DNA of 64,000 bases, taken from positions 382,482 through 446,481 of the forward strand of contig SZWC01000082.1 in the NCBI GenBank assembly GCA_023375785.1. The letters run 5' to 3'. A program made the translations under genes and the position numbers. This document shows positions 26,677 through 37,798 of the stretch, piece after piece. Numbering within the stretch: the stretch's first letter is position 1; each line of letters begins with the position of its first letter. The notes under the pieces were generated by a model. That model had not been told where the DNA came from, did not search any database, and was given only the letters and a program-made list of their open reading frames with translations. The stretch comes from Penium margaritaceum (Eukaryota > Streptophyta > Zygnematophyceae > Desmidiales > Peniaceae).

Positions 26677-27446
26677 GTGCCATAGTTGTACCACAGTTGT
26701 GCCCGAGTTGTGCCAGAGTTGTGCCAGAGTTGTCCCAGAGTTGTGCCAGAGTTGTGCCAGATTTGTACCAGAGTTGTGCCAGATTTGTGCCAGAGTTATG
26801 CCAGAGTTGTACCAGAGTTATGCCAGATTTGTGCCAGAGTTGAACCAGAGTTGTGCCACAGTTGTGCCAGAGTTGTGCCAGAGTTGTGCCAGCTTTGTGC
26901 CAGAGATGTGCCGGAATTGTGTTACAACTGTCGCAACGTTGTGCAAGAGCTGTACCAGAGTTGTGCCAGAGTTGTGCCAGACTTGTGCCAGAGTTGTGCC
27001 AGAAGTGTGCCAGAGTTCTGCCAGAGTTGTGCTATAGTTATGCCAGAGTTGTGCCAGAGATGTCCCGCAATTGTGTTACAGCTGTGCGAGAGTTGTGCCA
27101 GTGTTGTACCAGAGTTGTGCCAGAGTTGTGCAAGAGTTGTGCCAGAGTTGTGCCGGATATGTGCCACAGTTGTGCCAGAGATGTGCCAGAGTTGTGCCAG
27201 AGTTTTGCTTGAGTTGTGCCAGAGCTCTTCCACACTTGTGTGGGAGTGGTGCCAGATTTGCGCCAGAGCTGTGCCAGGGTTATGCCATGATTGTGCCAGA
27301 GTTTGGCCAGAGTTGTGCCATAGTTGTGCCAGAGTTGTGCCAGAGATGTGCCAGAGTTGTGCCAGAGTTGTGCCATAGTAGTGCCCGAGTTGTCGCAGAG
27401 TTGTGCTAGAGTTGTGCCAAAGTTGTTCCAGATTTGTGCCACTTGT
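26674..27446. repeat. 11-bp satellite block A1, unit GTTGTGCCAGA
   Basis: Head-to-tail 11-bp units, consensus GTTGTGCCAGA, with variants such as GTTGTACCAGA, GTTATGCCAGA, ATTTGTGCCAG and GATGTGCCAGA. Three units make 33 bp, so every plus frame reads the cycle CQSCARVVPEL and every minus frame SGTTLAQLWHN. The block carries the CCGGAATTGTGTTACA variant (near 26,911) that recurs near 28,995, 29,130 and 37,440. Confidence 0.97.
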
Positions 27447-27948
27447 GACTCGTGTTATGAGTTTTCAACGTTGACCACACACTGTGAAATTCTTTTGGTC
27501 ATGGTTAGTGGCATATGCCTACTTTAGTTTGTCACTGTACATGGTTGCCATGTTGTGTTATTGCGTACTGACGATCTTTGTGGTTTCTAGTTGATAGCTA
27601 GTGTTCCCCAGGCATTTTTACCCCCTCTGACTATCTGTGACTCTTGTTGTGAGTTTTCAGTGTTAACCACGTGAAGTGAATTGATTTGATCATGGTCAGT
27701 GACATATGCATACTTTGGTTGGTCACTGTGCATGGTAGCCACACTGTGCCACTACATATTGAAGGTGTTTGTACTAGCTAGTCGATAACTAGTATTCACA
27801 AAACATTGTTTCCCCCTCTGACCGTTTCTGACTAGTGTTCTGAGTTGTCAAAGTTCACAACACATGGTGACATTCTTTGGTCATGATCAGTGACACATGC
27901 CTGAGTTGCCAGAGTTGATATTCTTTGGTGATGGTCAGTGGCACATGC
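27447..27948. repeat. Spacer S1: ~190-bp monomer, about 2.4 copies
   Basis: Sequence unlike either short satellite. Three related monomers start at GACTCGTGTTATGAG (27,447), GACTCTTGTTGTGAG (27,639) and GACTAGTGTTCTGAG (27,830); the first two are 192 and 191 bp. Shared landmarks are TTGGTCATGG, TTGTCACTGTACATGG or GGTCACTGTGCATGG, ATAGCTAGTGTTC or ATAACTAGTATTC, and CCCCCTCTGAC. The third is cut after about 85 bp, and a short fragment repeats 48 bp further on (GACATTC at 27,869, GATATTC at 27,917). No credible ORF, tRNA or 5S rRNA match is visible. The right edge passes into CCTGAGTTGTGCCAGAGTTG. Confidence 0.9.
27697..27728. other. Conserved inverted repeat in spacer monomer 2
   Basis: CAGTGAC at 27,697-27,703 is perfectly complementary to GTCACTG at 27,722-27,728, with an 18-nt loop. 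The stem and similar loop recur in S2 (29,746-29,777) and S5 (38,049-38,078). S3 and S4 keep six of the seven pairs. Function is unknown; it could be a hairpin or a dyad protein site. Confidence 0.7.
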
Positions 27949-29495
27949 CTGAGTTGTGCCAGAGTTGTGCTAGAGTTGTTCCAGGGTTGTGCCAGAGTTG
28001 TGCCAGATTTGTTCCATAGTTGTGCCAGAGTTTTTCCAGAGTTGTGCCAGAGTTGTGCCAGAGCTATGCCTGACTTGTACCAGAGTTGTGCCAGATTTTT
28101 TCCAGGGTTGTGTCAGAGTTGTGCTAGAGTTATGCCAGAGTTGTGCCAGATGTCTGCCAGAGTTACTCCAGAGTTGTGCCAGAGTTATGCCAGATTTGTG
28201 TTAGAGTTGTGTTAGATTTGTGCCAGATTTTTTGCAGAGTTGTGCCCGATTTGTGCCAGAATTGTGCCACAGCTGTGCCAGAGTTGTGCCAGAGTTGTGC
28301 CAGAGTTGTGCCAAAGTTATGCCAGCGTTGTGCCAGAGTTGTACCAGAGTTGTGCCAAAGTTGTGCCAGAGTTGTGCCAGAGTTGTGGCACAGTTGTGCC
28401 AGAGATGTGCCAGAGTTATGCCAGAGTTGTGCCAAGGTTGTACCAGAGTTGTGCCAGAGTTGAGCCAGAGTAGTGCCAGAGTTGTGCCAGAATTGTGCCA
28501 TAGTTGTGCTTGAGTTGTTCCAGAGCTGTGCCAGAGTTGTGCCAGATTTGTTCCATAGTTCTGCCATACTTGTGACAGAATTGTGCCAGAATTTGGACAG
28601 AGTTGTGCCATAGTTGTACCAGAGTTGTGCCATAGTTGTGCAAGAGTTGTGCCAGAGTTGTGCCAGGGTTGTGCCAGAGTTGTGCGAGACTTGTGCCACA
28701 TCTGTGCCAGAGTTGTGCCAGAGTTGTGCCAGAGTTGTGCCATAGTTGTGCCAGAGTTATGCCAGATTTGTGCCATAGTTGTGCCAGATTTGTGCCACAG
28801 ATGTGCCAGAGTTGTGCCAGAGTTGTGCCAGAATTCTCCCAGAGTTGTGCCAGAATTGTGCCGGAGTTGTACCAGAGTTGTGCCAGAGGTGTGCCAGAGT
28901 TATGCCAGAGCGATGTCAGAGTTGTACCAAAGTTGTGCCAGAGTTGTGCCAGGGGTGTGCCAGAGTTGTGCCAGTGTTGTGCCAGAGATGTGTCGGAATT
29001 GTGTTACAGGTGTGGCAAAGCTGTGCCAGAGTTGTACCAGAGTTGTGATAGAGTTGTTCAAGACTTGTGCAAAAGGTTTGCCAGAGTTCTTCCAGACTTG
29101 TGCTAGAGTTGTGCGAGAGTTGTGCCAGATATGTGCCGGAATTGTGTTACAGTTGTGCCATAGTTGGACCATAGTTTCACCAGAGTTGTGCCAGAGTTGT
29201 GCCAGAGTTGAGCCACATATGTGCCACAGTTGTGCCAGAGATGTGCCATAATTGTGCCAGATTTTTGCTTTCGTTGTGCCAGAGATCTGCCAGAATTGTG
29301 CCAGGGTTGTGCCAGATTTGTGCCGGAGTTGTGCCAGAGTTGTGCCATAATTGTGCCAGAGTTTTGCCAGAGTTGTCCCAGAGTTGTGCCAGAGATGTGC
29401 TAGAGTTGTGCCAGAGTTGTGCCATAGTTGTGCCAGAGTTGTGCCAGAGTTGTGCTAGAGTTGTGCCAGAATTGTGCTATGTTTGTGCCATTTTG
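27949..29495. repeat. 11-bp satellite block A2
   Basis: About 1.55 kb of GTTGTGCCAGA units between spacers S1 and S2. It includes the variant GTGCTTGAGTTGTTCCAGAG (28,507), an early relative of the anchor used by the large modules after 41 kb. No HOR is evident. Confidence 0.96.
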
Positions 29496-29998
29496 GACTC
29501 GTGTTATGAGTTTTCAACGTTGACCACACACTGTGAAATTCTTTTGGTCATGGTTAGTGACATATGCCTACTTTGGTTTGTCACCGTACATGGTTGCCAC
29601 GCTGTGTTATTACGTACTGACGGTCTTTGTGCTTTCTAGTTGATAGCTAGTGTTCCCAAACCATTGCTACCCGCTGTGACTATCTGTGACTCTTGTTCTC
29701 AGTTGTCAGCGTTAACCACATGAACTGATATTCTTTGGTCATGGTCAGTGACATATGCATACTTTGGTTGGTCACTGTGCATGGTAGCCACACTGTACCA
29801 CTACATATTGAAGGTCTTTGTACTTGCTAATCGATATCTAGTATTCACGAACCATTGTTTTCCCTTCTGACCATTTGTAACTAGTGTTCAGAGTCGTCAA
29901 AGTTGACCACACATCGTGACATTCTTTGGTCATGCTCAATGACATATGCCTGAGATGCCTAAGTTGACATTCTTTGGTCATGGTCAGTGACACATGCC
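29496..29998. repeat. Spacer S2
   Basis: Same organisation as S1, with monomer starts near 29,496, 29,688 and 29,879. It is close to S1 in sequence and keeps the inverted repeat CAGTGAC/GTCACTG (29,746-29,777). It ends TCAGTGACACATGCCTGAG into the next 11-bp block. The S1-S2 start distance is 2,049 bp. Confidence 0.9.
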
Positions 29999-31546
29999 TG
30001 AGTTGTGCCAGAGTTGTGCTAGAGTTGTGCCAGAGTTGTGCCAGAGTTGTGCCAGATTTGTTCCATAGTTGTACCAGATGTGTGCCAGAGTTGTGCCAGA
30101 GTTGTGCCAGACATGTACCAGAGTTGTGCCAGAGTTGAGTTGTGCCAGAGTTGTGCAAACGTTATGCCAGCGTTGTGCCAGAGTTGTACCAGAGTTGTGC
30201 CAGAGTTGTGCCACAGTTGTACCAGAGATATGCCAGAGTTGTGCCAGAGTTGTACCAGAGTTGTGCCAGGGTTGTGCCAGAGTTGTGCCAAAGTTGTGCC
30301 AGAGTTGTGCAAGGGTTGTGCCAGAGTTTTGCCAGAGTAGTGCCAGAGTTGTGCCAGAGTTGTGCCATAGTTGTGCCATAGTTGTTCCAGAGATGGGCCA
30401 TAGTTGTGCCAGATTTGTTCCATTGTTTTTCCATGCTTGTGCCCGAATTGTGCCAGAGTTGTGCCAGAGTTGTGCCGGAGTTGTGCTAGAGTTGTGCCAG
30501 AGTTGAGCCAGAGTTGTGCCAGATTTGTTCCATAGTTGTGCCAGACTTGTACAAGAGTTGTGCCAGAGTTGTGCCAGAGTTGTGCCAGACTTGTACCACA
30601 GTTGTGCCAGAGTTGTGCCAGAGTTGTGCCAGATTTGTACCAGAGTTGTGCCAGATTTGTGCCAGATTTGTGCCAGAGTTGTGCCGTAATTGTGTCTGAA
30701 TTGTGCCAGACTTGTGCCGGAGTTGTGCCAGAGTTGTGCCGGAGTTGTGCCGGAGTTGTGCCAGAGTTCTGCCAGATTTGTGCTAGAGTTGTGCCAAAGT
30801 TGTGCCAGATTTGTGCCAGAGTTGTGCCAGAGTTGTTCCAGAGTTATGCCAGATTTGTGCCAGAGTTGTGCCAGATTTGTGCCAGAGTTGTGCCAGAGTT
30901 GTGCAAGAGTTGTGCCAGAATTGTGTCAGAGTTGTGCCGGAGTTGTGCCAGAGTTGTGCCAGAGTTGTGCCAGAGTTGTGCCAGAGTTATGCCAGAGTTG
31001 TGCCAGAGTTGTACCTGAGTTGTGCCAGAGTTGTACCAGAATTGTGCCAGAGTTGTGCCACGGTTGTGCCAGAGATATGCCAGAGTTATGCGAGATTTGT
31101 GCTTTAGTTGTACTAGAGTTGTGCCAGAGTTGTGCCAGAGTTGTGCCGGAGTTGTGCCGGAGTTGTGCCAGAGTTCTGCCAGAGTTGTGCTAGAGTTGTG
31201 CCAGAGTTGTGCCACAGTTGTGCCAGAGTTGTGCCAGAGTTGTGCCAGAATTGTGTCAGAGTTGTGCCGGAGTTGTGCCAGAGTTGTGCCAGAGTTGTGC
31301 CAGAGTTGTGCCAGAGTTATGCCAGAGTTGTGCCAGAGTTGTACCTGAGTTGTGCCAGAGTTGTACCAGAATTGTGCCAGAGTTGTGCCACGGTTGTGCC
31401 AGAGATATGCCAGAGTTATGCGAGATTTGTGCTTTAGTTGTACTAGAGTTGTGCCAGAGTTGTGCCAGAGTTGTGCAAGGGTTGTGCCAGAGTTGTGCAA
31501 CGGTTGTGCCAGATATGTGCCAGAGTTGTGCCAGAGTTGTGGCAGA
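29999..31546. repeat. 11-bp satellite block A3 with internal 330-bp duplication
   Basis: About 1.55 kb of 11-bp units. A 330-bp segment (30 units) is duplicated: series around 30,900-31,110 recur around 31,230-31,440, marked by GTACCTGAGTTGTGCC and GCGAGATTTGTGCTTTAG. The block and the following spacer are closely related to A4 plus S4 at an offset of about 1,626 bp. Confidence 0.94.
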
Positions 31547-32020
31547 GTTGGTCATGGTTAGTGGCATATGCCAGAGTTGGTCATGGTTAGTGGCATATGC
31601 CAACTTTCGTTTGTCACTACTCATGGTTGCCACGCCGTGTTATTATGTACTGACGGTCTTTGTGCTTTCTAGTTGATAGCTAGTGTTTCCAAACCATTGT
31701 TACCCCCTCTAACTATCTGTGACTCTTGTTGTGAGTTGTCAGCTTTAACCTCATGAAGTGAAATTCTTTGGTCATGGTCAGTGACAAATGCATTCTTTGG
31801 TTGGTCACTATGCACGGTAGCCAAACTGTGCTACTACATATTGAAGGTCTTTGTACTTGCTAATCCATAACTATTATTCACAACCCCTCTGACCATTTGT
31901 GACTAGTGTTCTTAGTTGTCAAAGTTTACCACACATAGTAACATTCTTTGGTTATGGTCAGTGACACATGCCTGAGTTGCCTGAGTTGACATTCCTTGGT
32001 CATGGTCAGTGACACATGCC
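31547..32020. repeat. Spacer S3 (first monomer truncated at its left end)
   Basis: Lacks the GACTCGTGTTATGAG start. It opens with a 29-bp direct repeat (31,547 and 31,576) that begins GTTGGTCATGGTTAGTGG and ends CATATGCCAGA. Later monomers start at 31,721 and 31,901. The inverted repeat keeps six pairs (31,779-31,809). Confidence 0.9.
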
Positions 32021-33170
32021 TGAGTTGTGCCGGAGTTGTGCTAGAGTTGTGCCAGAGTTGTGCCAGAGTTGTGCCAAATTTGTTCCATAGTTGTGCCAGA
32101 CGTGTGCCAGAGTTGTGCAAGAGTTGTGCGAGACTTGTACCAGAGTTGTGCCAGAGTTGAGTTGTGCCATAGTTGTGCAAAAGTTATGCCAGCGTTGTGC
32201 CAGAGTTGTACCAGAGTTGTGCCAGAGTTGTGCCAGAGTTGTGCCAGAGTTGTGCCAGAGTTGTGCCAGGGTTGTGCCAGAGTTTTGCCAGAGTAGTGCC
32301 AGAGTTGTGCCAGAGTTGTGCCATAGTTGTGCCATAGTTGTTCCACAGATGGGCTATAGTTGTGCCAGATTTGTTCCATACTTTTGCCATACCTGTGCCC
32401 AAATTGTGCCAGAGTCGTGCCAGAGTTGTGCCGGAGTTGTGCTAGAGTTGTGCCAAAGTTGAGCCAGAGTTGTGCCAGATTTGTTCCATGGTTGTGCCAG
32501 AGTTGTGCCAGAGTTGTGCCAGAGTTGTGCCAGAGTTGTGCCAGACTTGTACGAGATTTGTGCCAGAGTTGTGCCAGAGTTGTGCCAGATTAGTACCAGA
32601 GTTGTGCGAGATTTGTGTCAGAGTTGTGCCAGAGTTGTGCCGTAATTGTGCCAGAATTGTGCCAGAGTTGTGCCGGAGTTGTGCCAGAGTTGTGCCGGAG
32701 TTGTGCCGGTGCTGTGCCAGAGTTCTGCCAGATTTGTGCTAGAGTTGTGCCAAAGTTGTGCCATATTTGTGCCAGAGTTGTGCCAGAGTTGTTCCAGAGT
32801 TATGCCAGATTTGTGCCAGAGTTGTGCCAGATTTGTGCCAGAGTTGTGCCAGAGTTGTCCAAGAGTTGTACCAGAATTGTGTCAGAGTTGTGCCGGAGTT
32901 GTCCCAGAGTTTAGCCAGAGTTGTGCCAGAGTTGTGCCAGATTTATGCCAGAGTTGTGCCAGAGTTGTACCTGAGTTGTGCCAGATTTGTGCCAGAATTG
33001 TGCCAGAGTTGTGCCACGGTTGTGCCAGTGATATGCCAGAGTTATGCGAGATTCGTGCTTTAGTTGTACTAGAGTTGTGCCAGAGTTGTGCCAGAGTTGT
33101 GCAAGGGTTGTGCCAAAGTTGTGCCACGGTTGTGCCAGATATGTGCCAGAGTTGTGCCAGAGTTGTGGCA
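32021..33170. repeat. 11-bp satellite block A4
   Basis: A shorter relative of A3: the series of variants matches but lacks the 330-bp internal duplication and some units. It includes GCCAGACGTGTGCC near 32,096 and GTGCCGTAATTGTGCC near 32,637. Confidence 0.95.
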
Positions 33171-33645
33171 GAGTTGGTCATGGTTAGTGGCATATGCCAG
33201 AGTTGGTCATGGTTAGTGGCATATGCCAGCTTTGGTTTGTCACTATTCATGGTTGCCACGCCGTGTTGTTATGTACTGACGGTCTTTGTGCTTTCTAGTT
33301 GATAGCTAGTGTTTCCAAACCATTGTTGCCCCCTCTAACTATCTGTGACTCTTGTTGTGATTTCTCAGCTTTAACCACATGAAGTGAAATTCTTTGGTCA
33401 TGGTCAGTGACAAATGCATTCTTTGGTTGGTCACTATGTACGGTAGCCACACTGTGCTACTACATATTGAAGGTCTTTGTACTTGCTAGTCCATAACTAG
33501 TATTCACAGCCCCTCTGACCATTTGTGACTAGTGTTCTTAGTTGTCAAAGTTTACCACACATAGTAACATTCTTTGGTATGGTCAGTGAGACATGCCTGA
33601 GTTGCCTGAGTTGACATTCTTTGGTCATGGTCAGTGACACATGCC
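33171..33645. repeat. Spacer S4 (first monomer truncated like S3)
   Basis: Shares with S3 the missing first-monomer start and the 29-bp direct repeat at the left edge. Monomer starts are at 33,347 and 33,527. Together with A4 it is the second copy of an array-plus-spacer unit. Confidence 0.9.
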
Positions 33646-36600
33646 TGAGTTGTGCTGGAATCGTGCTAGAGTTGTGTCAGAGTTGTGCCATAGTTGTGCC
33701 AGGTTTGTTCCATAGTTGTGCCAGATTTGTGCAAGAGTTGTGCCACAGTTGTGCTGGAGTTGTGCCAGACTTGTTGCAGAGTTATGCCAAAGTTGTGCCA
33801 GAGTTATGCCTGAGTTGTGCTGGAATCGTGCTAGAGTTGTGTCAGAGTTGTGCCATAGTTGTGCCAGGTTTGTTCCATAGTTGTGCCAGATTTGTGCAAG
33901 AGTTGTGCCACAGTTGTGCTGGAGTTGTGCCAGACTTGTTGCAGAGTTTTGCCAAAGTTGTGCCAGAGTTATGCCAGAGTTGTGCCAGAGTTGTGCCAGA
34001 GTTGTGCCAGAGTTGTGCCAGAGTTGTGCCAGAGTTGTGCCAGAGTTGTGCCAGAGTTGTGCCACAGTTGTACCAGAGTTGTGCCAGAGTTGTGCCAGAG
34101 TTGTGCCAGAGTTGTGCCAGAGTTGTGCCAGAGTTGTGCCAGAGTTGTGCCAGAGTTGTGCCACAGTTGTACCAGAGTTGTGCCAGAGTTATGCCTGATT
34201 TGTGCCAGAGTTGTGCCAGATTTGTGCCAGAGTTGTGCCAGAGTTGTGCCAAAGTTATGCCAGCGTTGTGCCAGAGTTGTACCAGAGTTGTGCCAGGGTT
34301 GTGCCAGAGTTGAACCAGAGTTGTGCCACAGTTGTGCTAGAGATGTGCCAGAGTTATGCCAGAGTTGTGCCAGAGTTGTACCAGAGTTGTGCCAGAGTTT
34401 TTCCACAGTTGTGCAAGAGTTGTGCCACAGTTATGCCATAAATATGCCAGAGTTGTTCCATAGTTGCGCCAGAGTTGTGCCAGAGTTGTGCCAGAGTTAT
34501 GCTAGGGATGTTCCAGAGTTGTGCCAGAGTAGAACCAGAGTTGTGCGAGAGTTTTGCCATAGTTGTGCTTGAGTTGTTCCAGCGCTGTGCCAAAGTTGTG
34601 TCAGATTTTTTCCATAGTTGTGCCATACTTGTGCCAGATTTGTGCAAAATTTGTGCCAAATTTGTGCTATCATTGTACCAGAGTTGTGCCAGAGTTGTGC
34701 CACCGTTGTGCCAGAGTTGTGCCAGATTTGTACCAGAGTTGTGCCAGAGTTGTGCCAGATTCATACCAGAGTTGTGCCAGAGTTGTGACTGAGTTATGCC
34801 AGATTTGTGCTAGAGTTGTGCCAGATTTGTGCCAGAGTTGTGCCAGAGTTGTGCCAGAGTTGTGCCAGAGTTGTGCCATGATAGTGCCAGAGTTGTAACA
34901 GAGTGGTGCTGAAGTTGTGCCAGAGTTTTGCCAGAGTTGTGCCAGAGTTATGCCAGAGTTGTGCCAGAGTTTTACCAGAGTTGTGCCAGAGTTGTGCCAT
35001 GATAGTGCCAGAGTTGTAACAGAGTGGTGCTGAAGTTGTGCCAGAGTTTTGCCAGAGTTGTGCCAGAGTTATGCCAGAGTTGTGCCAGAGTTTTACCAGA
35101 GTTCTGCCAGAGATGTGCCACAGTTGTGCCAGAGTTGTGCCACAGTTGTGCCACGGATGTGCCAGAGTTATGCCAGAGTTGTGCCACAGTTGTACCAGAT
35201 TTGTGCCAGAGTTGTGCCAGAATTGTGCCACAGTTGTGCCAGAAATGTGCCGGAGTTGTGGCAGGGTTATGCCAGAGTTCTACCAGAGGTGTGCCTGACA
35301 TGTGCCAGAGGTGTGCCAGAGATGTGCCAGAATTGTGCCAGAATGGTGCCAGAGTTGTGCCAGCGTTGTGCCAGAGTTGTACCAGAGATGTGCCAGAGAT
35401 ATGCCAGAGTTGTGCCAGAGCTGTGCTAGAGTTGTGCCAGAATTGTGCCAGAATGGTGCCAGAGTTGTGCCAGCGTTGTGCCAGAGTTGTACCAGAGATG
35501 TGCCAGAGATATGCCAGAGTTGTGCCAGAGCTGTGCTAGAGTTGTGCCAGAATTGTGCCAGAATGGTGCCAGAGTTGTGCCAGCGTTGTGCCAGAGTTGT
35601 ACCAGAGATGTGCCAGAGATATGCCAGAGTTGTGCCAGAGCTGTGCTAGAGTTGTGCCAGAATTGTGCCAGAATGGTGCCAGAGTTGTGCCAGCGTTGTG
35701 CCAGAGTTGTACCAGAGATGTGCCAGAGATATGCCAGAGTTGTGCCAGAGCTGTGCTAGAGTTGTGCCAGAATTGTGCCAGAATGGTGCCAGAGTTGTGC
35801 CAGCGTTGTGCCAGAGTTGTACCAGAGATGTGCCAGAGATATGCCAGAGTTGTGCCAGAGCTGTGCTAGAGTTGTGCCAGAATTGTGCCAGAATGGTGCC
35901 AGAGTTGTGCCAGCGTTGTGCCAGAGTTGTACCAGAGATGTGCCAGAGATATGCCAGAGTTGTGCCAGAGCTGTGCTAGAGTTGTGCCAGAATTGTGCCA
36001 GAATGGTGCCAGAGTTGTGCCAGCGTTGTGCCAGAGTTGTACCAGAGATGTGCCAGAGATATGCCAGAGTTGTGCCAGAGCTGTGCTAGAGTTGTGCCAG
36101 AATTGTGCCAGAATGGTGCCAGAGTTGTGCCAGCGTTGTGCCAGAGTTGTACCAGAGATGTGCCAGAGATATGCCAGAGTTGTGCCAGAGCTGTGCTAGA
36201 GTTGTGCCAGAATTGTGCCAGAATGGTGCCAGAGTTGTGCCAGCGTTGTGCCAGAGTTGTACCAGAGATGTGCCAGAGATATGCCAGAGTTGTGCCAGAG
36301 CTGTGCTAGAGTTGTGCCAGAATTGTGCCAGAATGGTGCCAGAGTTGTGCCAGCGTTGTGCCAGAGTTGTACCAGAGATGTGCCAGAGATATGCCAGAGT
36401 TGTGCCAGAGCTGTGCTAGAGTTGTGCCAGAATTGTGCCAGAATGGTGCCAGAGTTGTGCCAGCGTTGTGCCAGAGTTGTACCAGAGATGTGCCAGAGAT
36501 ATGCCAGAGTTGTGCCAGAGCTGTGCTAGAGTTGTGCCAGAATTGTGCCAGAATGGTGCCAGAGTTGTGCCAGCGTTGTGCCAGAGTTGTACCAGAGATG

Positions 36601-37798
36601 TGCCAGAGATATGCCAGAGTTGTGCCAGAGCTGTGCTAGAGTTGTGCCAGAATTGTGCCAGAATGGTGCCAGAGTTGTGCCAGCGTTGTGCCAGAGTTGT
36701 ACCAGAGATGTGCCAGAGATATGCCAGAGTTGTGCCAGAGCTGTGCTAGAGTTGTGCCAGAATTGTGCCAGAATGGTGCCAGAGTTGTGCCAGCGTTGTG
36801 CCAGAGTTGTACCAGAGATGTGCCAGAGATATGCCAGAGTTGTGCCAGAGCTGTGCTAGAGTTGTGCCAGAATTGTGCCAGAATGGTGCCAGAGTTGTGC
36901 CAGCGTTGTGCCAGAGTTGTACCAGAGATGTGCCAGAGATATGCCAGAGTTGTGCCAGAGCTGTGCTAGAGTTGTGCCAGAATTGTGCCAGAATGGTGCC
37001 AGAGTTGTGCCAGCGTTGTGCCAGAGTTGTACCAGAGATGTGCCAGAGATATGCCAGAGTTGTGCCAGAGCTGTGCTAGAGTTGTGCCAGAATTGTGCCA
37101 GAATGGTGCCAGAGTTGTGCCAGCGTTGTGCCAGAGTTGTGCCAGAGTTGTGCCAGAGTTGTGCCACGGTTGTGCCAGAAATGTGCCAGAGTTATGGCAG
37201 GGTTATGCCAGAGTTCTACCAGAGGTGTGCCAGACATGTGCCAGAGGTGTGCCAGAGTTGTGCCAGTGTTATGCCAGAGATGTGCCGGAATTTTGTTACT
37301 GTTGTGGCAAAGTTGTGCCAGATTTGTACCATAGTTGTGCCAGAGTTGTGCCAGGGTTGGGCCAGAGTAGTGCCAGAGGTGTGCCAGAGTTCTGCCAGAG
37401 TTGTGCTAGAGTTGTGCCACAGTTGTGCCAGATATGTGCCGGAATCGTGTTACAGTTGTGCCACAGTTGGGCCAGAGTTCTGCCAGAGTTGTGCCAGAGT
37501 TGTACCAGAGTTGTGCCAGAGTTGTGCCAGATATTTCGCACATTTGTGCCAGAGATGTGCCTGAGTTATACCAGAATTTTGCTTTTGTTGTGCCAGAGTT
37601 CTGCGAGAATTGTGCCACTATTGTACCAGATTTGTGCCAGAGTTTTGCCAGAGTTGTGCCATAATTGTGCCAGAGTTCGGCCAGAGTTGTGCCAGAGTTG
37701 CGCCAGAGTTGTGCCAGAGTTGTGCCAGAGTTGTGCCAGAGCTGTGCCAGAGTTGTGCTAGAGTTGTGGCAGAGTTGTGCCAGAGTTGTGCCATTTGT
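33646..37798. repeat. 11-bp satellite block A5
   Basis: About 4.15 kb of GTTGTGCCAGA units. It holds a 165-bp duplication (GAGTTGTGCTGGAATCGTGC at 33,647 and 33,812), a run of nearly canonical units at 33,970-34,150, a 121-bp duplication (GCCATGATAGTGCC at 34,875 and 34,996) and the 110-bp HOR. Confidence 0.96.
35320..37140. repeat. 110-bp higher-order repeat, about 16.5 copies
   Basis: The diagnostic unit GAATGGTGCCAGAG recurs every 110 bp from 35,341 to 37,101, which is 17 occurrences and ten 11-bp units per period. Other landmarks in each copy are GCCAGCGTTGTGCC, GTACCAGAGATG, GAGATATGCC and GAGCTGTGCTAGA. No mismatch was seen between copies. Because 110 is not a multiple of three and the unit carries a TAG, each copy gives a separate 104-codon open frame of no significance. 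Confidence 0.96.

Noticed and set aside
26686-27378. Cys-rich repeat frames in the 11-bp array resembling metallothionein or zinc-binding repeats
   Set aside because: Cys spacing is set by the 33-bp codon cycle of GTTGTGCCAGA, changes freely, and is interrupted by stops wherever variants occur.
27447-27948. Transposable element, SINE or tRNA/5S-derived insert
   Set aside because: No terminal inverted repeats, target-site duplication, poly-A tail, A/B box or 5S-like sequence; internal monomer structure shows it is a satellite fragment.
29199-29639. 146-codon frame running from the array into spacer S2
   Set aside because: Only the last third is non-repetitive, it is not preserved as an open frame in the other spacers, and no start or domain is visible.
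35320-37140. CRISPR-like array (regular 110-bp period)
   Set aside because: The whole period is conserved, with no unique spacers, and the repeat is built from smaller tandem units.
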